The notes under the pieces are model-generated. The model ran no database searches. It saw only the letters and a list, made by a program, of their open reading frames with translations, and was not told the origin of the DNA. A DNA stretch of 15,821 bases from CAVVDT01 sp964568825 (GTDB taxonomy: Bacteria; Pseudomonadota; Alphaproteobacteria; Rhizobiales; Aestuariivirgaceae): contig CAZMSA010000087.1 of the NCBI GenBank assembly GCA_964568825.1, forward strand, positions 1 to 15,821, written 5' to 3'. Position 1 is the stretch's first letter. The number at the start of each line of letters is the position of its first letter. Position numbers and translations under genes: made by a program. This document shows positions 6,569 to 14,091 of this stretch, one piece after another.

Positions 6569-8029
6569 CTAGTCCGGCCGCCGGGCCTGGCGCATGTTGA
6601 TACCCAGGTCACGGATGCGGGTTCTGAGCGTGTTACGGTTGATTCCCAGCAATTCCGCAGCCTTGAGCTGGTTTCCCCCGGTGGAGACCAGGGCGGCGAG
6701 GATGGCCGGGGCTTCCACTTCGCGTAGCACCCGCTGGTACAACCCGGGCGGCGGCAGTTCCGGCTCGAAGGAGGCGAAATAGCGCCTGAGCCAGGACTCG
6801 GCGAAGGCCGACAGGGTCATGTTGTCACCGCCCGCCACCAGCGCCGGCTCGGCCTCGCTGCGGGTGCTGCGCAATTCGGCCTCCACCGCATCGGCCCCCA
6901 CCACGTCCTCCACGTAGACCGCGCAGATGCGCTGCACCAAATTCTCCAGTTCGCGCACGTTGCCCGGCCAGCGATAGCGCTTCAGGCGATCGAGGGCATC
7001 GCGGTTGAGGGTCTTGCGCGGCAGTCCGCGCGCCACCGCCTGATCGAGGAAATGCGCCACCAGGTCCTCGATGTCCTCGAGCCGCTCGCGCAACGGCGGC
7101 AGGCGCACCGGCACCACATTGAGACGGAAATACAAATCCTCGCGAAAGCTCCCCTGCGAGATCAAGCCGCGCAGATCGCGGTGGGTGGCGGCGATGATGC
7201 GCACATTGGCCCTGATCGGCACCCGGCCGCCGACCAGCGTGAACTCGCCTTGTTGCAGCACCCTGAGGAGACGAGTTTGAGCCTCCATGGGCATGTCGCC
7301 GATTTCATCGAGGAACAAGGTTCCGCCTTGCGCCTGCTCGAACTTGCCGGCGTAGCGCTGGGTGGCGCCGGTGAAGGCGCCCTTTTCATGGCCGAAAAGC
7401 TCCGATTCGATCAGTTCGCGCGGGATCGCCGCCATGTTGACGGCAACGAACGGGGCGCGTCGGCGCTTGGAATAGTCATGCAGGGCGCGCGCCACCAGTT
7501 CCTTGCCGGTGCCCGATTCGCCAACAATCGTCACCGTCAGGTCGGTCTGCGTCATGCGCGCGATGATGCGATAGATGTCCTGCATGGCGCTGGAGCGGCC
7601 GATCAGCGGCAGGCGCTCGGATGATTCGCCCGCAGCACTGGCGCGCGATTGCCGGGCACTGCGGCTCGTCTGTTCCAGTGCCTTGCCCACCAGGTTGAGC
7701 AACTCATTGAGATCGAACGGCTTTGGCAAGTAGTCGAAGGCGCCGCGCTCGGCTGCGGTGATGGCCGTCATGATGGTATTCTTGGCGCTCATGACGATGA
7801 TCGGCAATTCCGGGCGGACCTTCTTCATGCGCGGCAGCAACTCAAAGACGTTCTCGTCCGGCAGCACCACGTCGGAAACCACCACGTCGCCCTCACCCCC
7901 CGCCACGGCGCGCCACAGCATGGCGGCGGTGCCGGAAGAGCGCACCTCGTAGCCCGCCCGCATCAGCGCCTGGGCGAGCACCGTGCGGATGGCGTCGTCA
8001 TCGTCGGCCAGAAGAACCGTGCGGCTCAT
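6569..8029 (-). CDS. ntrC: Nitrogen regulation response regulator NtrC
   Basis: Sigma-54-dependent transcriptional activator phosphorylated by NtrB under nitrogen limitation; it drives genes such as glnK, amtB and glnII in relatives. The 486-residue product has a receiver domain with D10/D11, phospho-acceptor D53 (VVSDVVLP) and K103. Its AAA+ domain carries Walker A GESGTGKE (170-177), an intact GAFTGA loop (217-222), Walker B GGTLFLDEI (235-243), the RFRLNVVP-like region and RWPGNVRELEN (353-363). A Fis-type helix-turn-helix near 452-476 (NQLKAAELLGINRNTLRTRI) ends the protein. The start overlaps the ntrB stop as ATGA (4 nt), and a purine-rich GGAGGAG inside ntrB precedes it, so translation is probably coupled. 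Confidence 0.98.
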   Translation of the reverse strand: MSRTVLLADDDDAIRTVLAQALMRAGYEVRSSGTAAMLWRAVAGGEGDVVVSDVVLPDENVFELLPRMKKVRPELPIIVMSAKNTIMTAITAAERGAFDYLPKPFDLNELLNLVGKALEQTSRSARQSRASAAGESSERLPLIGRSSAMQDIYRIIARMTQTDLTVTIVGESGTGKELVARALHDYSKRRRAPFVAVNMAAIPRELIESELFGHEKGAFTGATQRYAGKFEQAQGGTLFLDEIGDMPMEAQTRLLRVLQQGEFTLVGGRVPIRANVRIIAATHRDLRGLISQGSFREDLYFRLNVVPVRLPPLRERLEDIEDLVAHFLDQAVARGLPRKTLNRDALDRLKRYRWPGNVRELENLVQRICAVYVEDVVGADAVEAELRSTRSEAEPALVAGGDNMTLSAFAESWLRRYFASFEPELPPPGLYQRVLREVEAPAILAALVSTGGNQLKAAELLGINRNTLRTRIRDLGINMRQARRPD

Positions 8030-9156
8030 GCCTGTTGCTCCTCCCCGGCGGGCCGCAAGGCCTCGTCATGCATGGGCATCAATACCCGGAAAACGGTGGT
8101 GCGGCCGGACCGCTCCCACTCCACCACGCCGCCATGGTCGCGAACGATCTTGGCCACCAGCGCCAGGCCCAGGCCCTTGCCATTGGCCTTGGTGGAGACG
8201 AAGGGATCGAACAGGTCGGTGCCGATGTCTTCGGGAATGCCCGGACCGGTGTCGTGCACGCTGAGCTCCAGTGGCAGCGACAGGCGCTCGGCCGTCCCCG
8301 GCATGGTCAGCCTGACCCCCGGCCGGAAGGCGGTCTGCAAGGTGATCTCGCCCTTCCCGCCTGAATCGATGATGGCCTCGGCGGCGTTCTTGACGAGGTT
8401 CACGAACACCTGGATGAGTTGGTCGCGGTGGCCGAGGACGGGGGGCAGTGAGGGATCGTAGTGTTCGCGGATGGCGACACCACTGGCAAAGCCCGACTTG
8501 GCCAGCATCTTTACGCGGTCGAAGACGTCGTGGATGTTGACCGGCGCGCGCTGGATGGGCCGTTCGTCGGAAAACACCTCCATCTGGTCCACGAGGTCGC
8601 GAATGCGGTCGGTTTCGGCGCAGATGAGGCCGGCCAGCGCCCGGTCGTCCTCCGACAGGGTGGGCTCGAGGAGCTGGGCAGCGCCGCGGATGCCCGACAA
8701 GGGGTTCTTGATCTCGTGCGCCAGCATCGAGGCCATGCCGGTGACGGTGCGGGCGGAGTGACGGTGGGTGAGCTGGCGGTCGATCTTTTGCGCCATGGAG
8801 CGTTTCTGCAGCACCAGCACCACGCAGCCGGCCCGTTCCGGCATTGCCGCCACCTGGATATCGATGCTGCGCTCGCCGCCCGAGGGCGGGGTGCCGATGG
8901 AAACGCCGTATTCGTTGATGCTGGATGCGCCGCGGCGGGCCTGCTCGATGAGGTCGCCGAGGGGGCTGGAAAACGGCACGATGTCGTCGAGGCCGGAGCG
9001 CCTGAGGGTCAAGGCGCTCGTGGCAAAGAATTCCTCAGCCGCCGCATTGGCAAAGGCGATGCGATTGGCCCCGTCGACCACGATGATCGGGCTGGGCAGC
9101 GCATCGAGGATGGAGTGCGCCGGCGGTCCCGGCTGAACATCGCTCAGGTCCATCAT
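8026..9156 (-). CDS. ntrB: Nitrogen regulation sensor histidine kinase NtrB
   Basis: Cytoplasmic bifunctional kinase/phosphatase of NtrC, controlled in relatives by the PII protein. The 376-residue product has no membrane segment. A PAS domain occupies roughly residues 13-115. The HisKA H-box MLAHEIKNPLSGIRGA has H147. The ATPase domain has NLVKNAAEAI (253-262), DTGPGIP (302-308) and GKGLGLALV (326-334). Two adjacent ATG codons are possible. The first (9154-9156) forms an ATGA overlap with the dusB stop; the second is one codon later. No clear Shine-Dalgarno precedes it, which fits translational coupling to dusB. The dusB-ntrB-ntrC order is the classical nifR3-ntrBC operon. Confidence 0.98.
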   Translation of the reverse strand: MMDLSDVQPGPPAHSILDALPSPIIVVDGANRIAFANAAAEEFFATSALTLRRSGLDDIVPFSSPLGDLIEQARRGASSINEYGVSIGTPPSGGERSIDIQVAAMPERAGCVVLVLQKRSMAQKIDRQLTHRHSARTVTGMASMLAHEIKNPLSGIRGAAQLLEPTLSEDDRALAGLICAETDRIRDLVDQMEVFSDERPIQRAPVNIHDVFDRVKMLAKSGFASGVAIREHYDPSLPPVLGHRDQLIQVFVNLVKNAAEAIIDSGGKGEITLQTAFRPGVRLTMPGTAERLSLPLELSVHDTGPGIPEDIGTDLFDPFVSTKANGKGLGLALVAKIVRDHGGVVEWERSGRTTVFRVLMPMHDEALRPAGEEQQA

Positions 9157-10172
9157 GCCGCGACCCGGTCTTCATCGTTTGCGGCATCGGCGAAGATCGT
9201 TTGCAGGCCGTCAAGAACGCGCTGGGGTTCTGCTTCGCGCATGAGAACCGGCTTCCAGCGGGCTGCCGTGGCGGGGGTGACGACGCCGTCCTCGACCGCT
9301 GCCGCCAGGTACCAGCCGACATGCTTGCGGGCTATCCTTACCCCGTGCGGCACCCCGTGAAAGGCGATCATCGCCCGGTAATGCCCGGCGATGATGTCGT
9401 GACGCTCCTTGCGCCCCGGAACCTGTCGCCCGCTGCCGGGATCGAGGTCGTCGGCGATCACCCCCGGCAGCCACGGTCGTCCATAGGCGCCGCGCCCGAT
9501 CATGATGCCGTCGGCACCCGAGCGGGCGAGCATGGCGCGGGCATCGCCCGATGTCGCGCCGTCGCCATTGGCGATGAGCGGGATGGAGATCGCCTCGCGC
9601 ACCCGGGCAATCGCTGTCCAGTCGGCTTGGCCCTTGTAGAACTGGCAGCGGGTACGGCCGTGCACGGTGATCATTGCCGCCCCCAGCGCCTCGGCGCGGG
9701 CGGCAAGCTCAGGCGCATTGAGGCTGGAATGATCCCACCCGAGGCGCATCTTGACGGTGACTGGCACTCGCACCGCCCCAATGGTCGCGGCGATGAGTTG
9801 TTCGGCCACCTGCGGCTCGCGCATCAGCGCCGAGCCTGAAAGCTTTCCCGCCACCTCGCGGGCCGGGCATCCCATGTTGATGTCGATGATATCGGCGCCC
9901 ATGGCTTCGGCCATCGCCGCGCCCTCGGCCATCCATCGCGGCTCGCGCCCGGCAAGCTGCACCACGAATGGCCGTACGGCCTCGGCCCGGGCGGCGCGGC
10001 GCACCATGTCGGGGCGCTGGCGCACCAGTTCCTCGCTGGCCACCATCTCGGTGACCACAAGCCCTGCCCCGAGCCCATGCACCAGCCCCCGGAACGGTTC
10101 ATCGCTCACCCCCGACATGGGGGCGAGGAAGACCCGGTTGCGGGTGGCAACCGATCCGATGGTGATGCCCAC
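9153..10172 (-). CDS. dusB: tRNA-dihydrouridine synthase DusB (NifR3)
   Basis: FMN-dependent enzyme that reduces uridine to dihydrouridine in the tRNA D-loop; historically called NifR3 because it heads ntrBC operons. The 339-residue TIM-barrel protein shows the N-terminal VFLAPMSGVSDEPFR, the catalytic-cysteine motif NMGCPAREVAGK with C102, K141 in TVKMRLG, HGRTR at 171-175, and the FMN-binding ANGD (201-204) and GRGAYGRPW (226-234). The start is GTG at 10170-10172, ten bases after a GGAG. A GTG here gives the normal family N-terminus, and no ATG fits. It is the first gene of the dusB-ntrB-ntrC operon, and its stop overlaps the ntrB start. Confidence 0.97.
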   Translation of the reverse strand: MGITIGSVATRNRVFLAPMSGVSDEPFRGLVHGLGAGLVVTEMVASEELVRQRPDMVRRAARAEAVRPFVVQLAGREPRWMAEGAAMAEAMGADIIDINMGCPAREVAGKLSGSALMREPQVAEQLIAATIGAVRVPVTVKMRLGWDHSSLNAPELAARAEALGAAMITVHGRTRCQFYKGQADWTAIARVREAISIPLIANGDGATSGDARAMLARSGADGIMIGRGAYGRPWLPGVIADDLDPGSGRQVPGRKERHDIIAGHYRAMIAFHGVPHGVRIARKHVGWYLAAAVEDGVVTPATAARWKPVLMREAEPQRVLDGLQTIFADAANDEDRVAA

Positions 10173-10209
10173 TATTATGGCGCTCCGACTGAATGCCTAA
10201 GTTTTGTGC

Positions 10210-10237
10210 AACATAGCAGATGTTTTCGCCGTGGCAA
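10210..10237 (-). promoter_or_regulatory. Candidate promoter of the dusB-ntrBC operon
   Basis: On the minus strand, TTGCCA (10232-10237) is followed after 16 bp by TATGTT (10210-10215). This is 5 of 6 to the -35 consensus and 4 of 6 to the -10 consensus. It lies about 40 bp upstream of the dusB GTG within the short divergent gap, so a promoter for this operon must be near here. Prediction by eye. Confidence 0.5.
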
Positions 10238-10254
10238 GCTGCCTTTAGCTTGCC
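10233..10254. repeat. Inverted repeat in the dusB/ispDF divergent region
   Basis: Perfect 8-bp arms GGCAAGCT (10233-10240) and AGCTTGCC (10247-10254) surround a 6-nt spacer. The left arm overlaps the candidate -35 box of the dusB promoter. The repeat could be an operator for one or both divergent units, or a hairpin in the 5' leader of the ispDF transcript. Confidence 0.5.
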
Positions 10255-10309
10255 GGCGGTCGCCCGAGGCCTTACACGAACATCGAATCTTGACAAAGGG
10301 GGCAGATGA

Positions 10310-11503
10310 ATGACGGCCAGCGTCGTGATCGTGGCGGCCGGCGCCGGTATCAGGGCCGGCGGCGAGGTGCCCAAGCAATACCGCTTGCTGGCCGGCAAGC
10401 CGGTGTTGCGGCACACCATCGAGGCGTTCCTTTCGCATCCTGGCATCGCCAGCATCCAGGTGGTGATCGGCGAAGGCCACGAGGCCCTCTACGAGGCAGC
10501 GGTTGAGGGCCTGAAGCTGCCGCCGCCGGTCACCGGAGGGGCCACCCGCCAGGCATCGGTGAGGCGCGGCCTGGAAGCGCTGGAGCAGGCGCCCCCGCGG
10601 CTGGTACTCATCCACGATGCCGCCCGGCCGTTCGTTGCGCCTGAAACCATTTCCCATGTGCTTGCTTATCTCGACCGCCATCAGGCCGTCATCCCGGCCC
10701 TGCCGGTGAGCGATACCTTGAAGAAGGCAACCGCCAACATCGTCGAGGGCACCGCCGAGCGGGCAGGCCTGTGGGCGGCCCAGACCCCGCAGGGGTTTCA
10801 CTTCACCACCATCGTCGAGGCCCACCGCCTCGCCGGCGATGCCGCCGGCGTCGATTTTACCGACGATGCCTCTATTGCCGAATGGGCGGGCCTCGAGGTG
10901 GCGATCGTGCCCGGCACGGTGCGCAACCGCAAGCTCACCACGGCCGATGACCTGAAGGAGGCGGAAAACCGCATGGCGATGGAACGAGCGTTTGCCTTGA
11001 ACGATGTGAGGGTCGGCCACGGCTTTGACGTGCATGCCTTCGGTGACGGCGATCACATCACTCTGTGCGGGGTGAAGATACCGCACGACCACGGCTTGTC
11101 AGGCCATTCCGATGCCGATGTGGCGCTGCATGCCCTGACCGATGCCATTCTCGGCACTTTGGGCGAGGGCGACATCGGGGTGCATTTCCCGCCCTCGGAC
11201 CCGCAATGGAAGGGCGCCGATAGTGCAGTCTTCGTGGCAAAGGCCATGGAGCTGCTTGCTGCGCGCGAAGGCCGGCTGGCCAATGTCGACATAACCCTGG
11301 TCGCCGAGGCCCCGAAGATCGCCCCGCATGTCGCGGCGATGCGCGCCAGGCTGGCTGAAATGCTGAAAATCGATCCCGGCCGTATCGCCGTCAAGGCGAC
11401 CACCAACGAGAACATGGGGTTTATCGGCCGCCGCGAGGGCATGGTTGCCTATGCGCTCGCTACGGTGCGGTTGCCGGGGTCGCCGGAGAGCGGTGATGTT
11501 TGA
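10310..11503 (+). CDS. ispDF: Bifunctional IspD/IspF (MEP pathway)
   Basis: Fusion of 2-C-methyl-D-erythritol 4-phosphate cytidylyltransferase and 2-C-methyl-D-erythritol 2,4-cyclodiphosphate synthase, two steps of cytoplasmic isoprenoid precursor synthesis. The IspD half (about 1-228) shows AAGAGIRAGGEVPKQY with R15 and K22, the HDAARPF motif at 102-108, the AQTPQGFHF motif at 157-165 and NRKLTTADD. The IspF half (about 232-390) shows RVGHGFDVHAF with metal ligands D240 and H242, H274 in DVALHALTDAI, and the C-terminal KATTNENMGFIGR. The fusion at 397 residues is the usual alphaproteobacterial form. The ATG at 10310 follows a purine-rich AAAGGGGG. The out-of-frame ATG at 10306 is not used. 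It overlaps pncC by 8 nt. Confidence 0.97.
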   Translation: MTASVVIVAAGAGIRAGGEVPKQYRLLAGKPVLRHTIEAFLSHPGIASIQVVIGEGHEALYEAAVEGLKLPPPVTGGATRQASVRRGLEALEQAPPRLVLIHDAARPFVAPETISHVLAYLDRHQAVIPALPVSDTLKKATANIVEGTAERAGLWAAQTPQGFHFTTIVEAHRLAGDAAGVDFTDDASIAEWAGLEVAIVPGTVRNRKLTTADDLKEAENRMAMERAFALNDVRVGHGFDVHAFGDGDHITLCGVKIPHDHGLSGHSDADVALHALTDAILGTLGEGDIGVHFPPSDPQWKGADSAVFVAKAMELLAAREGRLANVDITLVAEAPKIAPHVAAMRARLAEMLKIDPGRIAVKATTNENMGFIGRREGMVAYALATVRLPGSPESGDV

Positions 11504-12005
11504 CCGCGCCCTGATCCATGCGGCCAAGCACCTGCTCGATGCCTGCCGCGACGGTGGCCTGAAGCTCGTCACGGCGGAAAGCTGCACCGGCGGGCTGGTA
11601 GCCGCCCTGCTCACCGACATCGCCGGGTCCTCGGCGGTATTCGAGCGCGGCTTCGTTACCTATTCCAACCAGGCCAAAGCCGAGTTGCTGGGCGTGCCCA
11701 TGGACCTCATCGAGCGCCATGGCGCGGTCTCCGAGCAGGTGGCCCGTGCCATGGCCGAAGGGGCGCTTGCCCGCTCGCATGCCGATATCGCGGTGAGTGT
11801 CACCGGCATCGCCGGGCCTGACGGCGGCAGCGTGGAAAAGCCGGTTGGCCTGGTACATTTTGCCACCGCCCGGCGCCAGCACGTCACCCACGCCGCCGTC
11901 ATGCGCTTCGGCGACCAGGGCCGTGAAAGGATCCGCGAGCTATCGGTCGCAACCGCGCTGCAGATGGTCATCGCCGCGGTCGGCGAAGGCGGCCTTGTCG
12001 CCTGA
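11496..12005 (+). CDS. pncC: Nicotinamide-nucleotide amidohydrolase PncC (CinA C-terminal type)
   Basis: Stand-alone CinA C-terminal domain enzyme that deamidates NMN to nicotinate mononucleotide in NAD recycling. The 169-residue product, of normal length for the single-domain form, has ESCTGG at 28-33, VTYSNQAK at 54-61 and VTGIAGPDGG at 102-111, the conserved active-site segments. The ATG at 11496 was chosen over upstream in-frame options because it gives the family N-terminus and has GGAG about 7 nt upstream. It overlaps the ispDF 3' end by 8 nt, so the two are co-translated. No N-terminal competence-damage domain is present, as is usual in alphaproteobacteria. Confidence 0.95.
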   Translation: MFDRALIHAAKHLLDACRDGGLKLVTAESCTGGLVAALLTDIAGSSAVFERGFVTYSNQAKAELLGVPMDLIERHGAVSEQVARAMAEGALARSHADIAVSVTGIAGPDGGSVEKPVGLVHFATARRQHVTHAAVMRFGDQGRERIRELSVATALQMVIAAVGEGGLVA

Positions 12006-12013
12006 ATGCCTTT

Positions 12014-12505
12014 TTATCCGGCCCAATGGGCATGCCCGGCGCCCGGTTGCCGGCCATACAGCATCCTGGCACGGCGCTCGAAGGCCTTGACCACCTTGCC
12101 CATGGCGAAATCGAGGGTCTTGTTCATGACGAACTGCAGCATCCGGCTGGCCATCTCGTAATCGACGCTGTAGTCGATGGCCGAGCCGCCGTCCGGCAGC
12201 GGGCGAAACTGCCAGCGGCTGTCGAGATTTTTCATCGGCTTTTCGTTCGATACGGAGCGGATGTTGAGGTTTTCCGCATCGACGATCACCCGGCTGGCAA
12301 ACGTCTGATCGATGCCGAGCTTCGGATAGACGATGGTGATTTCGCTGCGAAACGTGTCGCGGCCTTGATCATCCAGGCGCTGGTCGCTCACGGTTGCCCG
12401 CGTGATCAGCTTGATGAATTCGGGATAGCGCTCGATATCGGCGGCGATGGCGAACATCTGCTGCGGGCTGTAGGCACTTTCAGTGGTCAGTCTGATGGAC
12501 GGCAA
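12014..12505 (-). CDS. ratA: RatA/COQ10-family START-domain protein
   Basis: Small polyketide-cyclase/START-like protein. Bacterial members are annotated either as ubiquinone-binding COQ10 homologues or, after one E. coli study, as the ribosome-association toxin RatA; the gene cluster favours the ubiquinone/respiration role. The 163-residue product shows the family N-terminus with PQQMFAIAADIERYPEF (about 14-30), the central SRWQFRPLPDGGSAIDYSVDYE, and a C-terminal amphipathic helix with MNKTLDFAMGKVVKAFERRA. The start is TTG at 12503-12505, five bases after the lipA stop; no ATG gives the family N-terminus. It converges on pncC with 8 bp between stop codons, leaving no room for a conventional terminator. 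The COQ10/RatA choice is inference. Confidence 0.9.
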   Translation of the reverse strand: MPSIRLTTESAYSPQQMFAIAADIERYPEFIKLITRATVSDQRLDDQGRDTFRSEITIVYPKLGIDQTFASRVIVDAENLNIRSVSNEKPMKNLDSRWQFRPLPDGGSAIDYSVDYEMASRMLQFVMNKTLDFAMGKVVKAFERRARMLYGRQPGAGHAHWAG

Positions 12506-12510
12506 CAGGC

Positions 12511-13476
12511 TCAGCCTTTCGCGCTATCGCCGGCTCGCTCCAGCCGCGCGGCCGTGAGGCGGGCAAAATCGTCGCCGGCATGGTGCGACGAACGTGTCAG
12601 CGGGCTGGCGGAGACCATCAGGAAGCCCTTGGCAAAGGCGGTTCGTTCCAATCCCTTGAACTCGTCCGGCGTCCAGAAGCGGTCGATGGCGGCATGCTTG
12701 CGAGTGGGCTGCAGGTATTGCCCGATGGTGATGAAGTCGATTGCCGCCGAGCGCATGTCGTCCATCACCTGCAGGACCTGCTCGCGCGTCTCGCCCAAGC
12801 CCACCATGATGCCCGACTTGGTGAACATCTGCGGGTCCAGTTCCTTCACCCGCTGCAACAGCCTGAGGGAATGGAAATAGCGCGCCCCGGGACGGATCTT
12901 CGGATAAAGCCCCGGCACGGTTTCGAGATTGTGGTTGAAGACATCGGGCCGCGCTTCGACGACTTTTTCCAGAGCACCGTTCTTCTTGAGGAAATCAGGC
13001 GTCAGCACTTCAATGGTCGTTTGCGGGGTGCGGGCGCGCAGCGCGCGGATCACCGCTGCGAAGTGCCCTGCCCCGCCGTCGTCGAGGTCGTCGCGGTCAA
13101 CCGAGGTGATGACCGCGTGGTTGAGCCCCATGCGGGCCACGGCGTCGGCGACCTTTTCCGGTTCGGCCGCATCGAGCGGGCCGGGCAACCCGGTCCTCAC
13201 ATTGCAGAAGGCGCAAGCCCGCGTGCAGGTATCGCCCATGACCATGAAGGTGGCGTGCTTCTTCGACCAGCACTCGCCGATATTGGGGCAGCCCGCCTCC
13301 TCGCATACGGTGACGAGATTGTTTTCGCGCACGATGGCGCGGGTCTGGTTGTAGACTGGCGAGCCCGGCGCCTTGACGCGGATCCACGCTGGCTTGCGCA
13401 GCATCGGCGTATCGGGCCGGTTCACCTTTTCAGGATGCCGCGGCCGTTTGCCGGTTTTTTCAAGAACAATGACCAA
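12511..13476 (-). CDS. lipA: Lipoyl synthase LipA
   Basis: Radical SAM enzyme that inserts two sulfurs into octanoyl groups on lipoyl domains of E2 and GcvH proteins. The 321-residue product has the auxiliary [4Fe-4S] ligands C58, C63 and C69 (VTVCEEAGCPNIGECW) and the radical SAM cluster motif CTRACAFC with C84, C88 and C91. The C-terminal TRSSHHAGDDFA carries the serine that ligates the auxiliary cluster. The start is taken as TTG at 13474-13476, because the encoded VIVLEKT...RHPEKVNRPDTPMLRKPAWIRVKAP matches rhizobial LipA N-termini; the first in-frame ATG is at residue 25. AGGA lies about 8 nt upstream. It is flanked by a GlsB-like gene and ratA, close to lpdA, whose PDH complex uses lipoate. 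Confidence 0.97.
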   Translation of the reverse strand: MVIVLEKTGKRPRHPEKVNRPDTPMLRKPAWIRVKAPGSPVYNQTRAIVRENNLVTVCEEAGCPNIGECWSKKHATFMVMGDTCTRACAFCNVRTGLPGPLDAAEPEKVADAVARMGLNHAVITSVDRDDLDDGGAGHFAAVIRALRARTPQTTIEVLTPDFLKKNGALEKVVEARPDVFNHNLETVPGLYPKIRPGARYFHSLRLLQRVKELDPQMFTKSGIMVGLGETREQVLQVMDDMRSAAIDFITIGQYLQPTRKHAAIDRFWTPDEFKGLERTAFAKGFLMVSASPLTRSSHHAGDDFARLTAARLERAGDSAKG

Positions 13477-13485
13477 ACCGGGTTC

Positions 13486-13740
13486 CTATGCGCGTCCCTT
13501 GATGAGCTTGTAGGCGAAGATCAGGATGCAGGCGCCGATGATGGCGGCAACGAGTTGGCCGATGAAGCCAGTGTAAACCGCGTGCAGCAGCTTGGCGGAG
13601 AGATAGTTCGCCACGATGGCGCCGACCACGCCCAGCACGATGTTCATGATCAAACCGGTATCGAACTTCATCAGCTTTTCGGCAATCCAGCCGGCAAGCC
13701 CGCCGATGATGATGGTCATAATCCAGCCAAATCCGACCAT
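13486..13740 (-). CDS. GlsB/YeaQ/YmgE-type small membrane protein (copy 1)
   Basis: Transglycosylase-associated family protein of 84 residues with three hydrophobic segments: about 3-20 (FGWIMTIIIGGLAGWIAE), 28-48 (GLIMNIVLGVVGAIVANYL) and 58-78 (GFIGQLVAAIIGACILIFAY). Glycine-rich helices and the GGLAGWIAEKL start are typical of the family. Function is not established; members are often linked to envelope or stress responses. It has the strongest Shine-Dalgarno in the window, AGGAGG at 13746-13751, suggesting high translation. It lies 9 bp upstream of lipA. Confidence 0.88.
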   Translation of the reverse strand: MVGFGWIMTIIIGGLAGWIAEKLMKFDTGLIMNIVLGVVGAIVANYLSAKLLHAVYTGFIGQLVAAIIGACILIFAYKLIKGRA

Positions 13741-13814
13741 TTCAACCTCCTCAGGTTAGAAACCGCAGTCTCATATGGCACGATACGCAAGTACAAGCAC
13801 CAACGTTCCGGCAA

Positions 13815-14063
13815 TCAGGCAATCAACCGCGCCGCCAGCACTACCAGGATGGCGCCAATGGTCGCCACGACGATCTCGCGCACGATCATGTTGTGGATGC
13901 CGAGCGAGATGCCGAAATAACTGAACAGGAAGCCACCGGCGAACGACCCGATGAGACCGGTGATCAGGTAGCGGATGAGCCCGCCGCCGCCGACCACGAA
14001 GCTCGCCAGCCAGCCGGCAATGATGCCGATGAACAACATGATGACGAGATTGCGCGTATCCAT
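13815..14063 (-). CDS. GlsB/YeaQ/YmgE-type small membrane protein (copy 2)
   Basis: Second member of the same small membrane family, 82 residues. It has three hydrophobic segments: about 6-22 (LVIMLFIGIIAGWLASF), 26-50 (GLIRYLITGLIGSFAGGFLFSYFG) and 61-80 (REIVVATIGAILVVLAARL). It resembles copy 1 in layout but not closely in sequence, so it looks like an old paralogue and not a recent duplication. The ATG at 14061-14063 was chosen because GGGAG lies about 9 nt upstream; an in-frame GTG at 14085-14087 would place that site inside the gene. It sits 28 bp after lpdA. Confidence 0.82.
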   Translation of the reverse strand: MDTRNLVIMLFIGIIAGWLASFVVGGGGLIRYLITGLIGSFAGGFLFSYFGISLGIHNMIVREIVVATIGAILVVLAARLIA

Positions 14064-14091
14064 GACCGTTACTCCCGCAAAAAGCACAGCG

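Noticed and set aside
10306..10506. Alternative ATG 4 nt upstream of the ispDF start
   Set aside because: It is in a different frame and gives a 66-residue Arg/Gly-rich product, an out-of-frame reading of IspD.
14064..14087. GTG start extending GlsB-like copy 2 by 8 residues
   Set aside because: The only good ribosome binding site, GGGAG, lies inside this extension and is correctly spaced for the ATG at 14061-14063.
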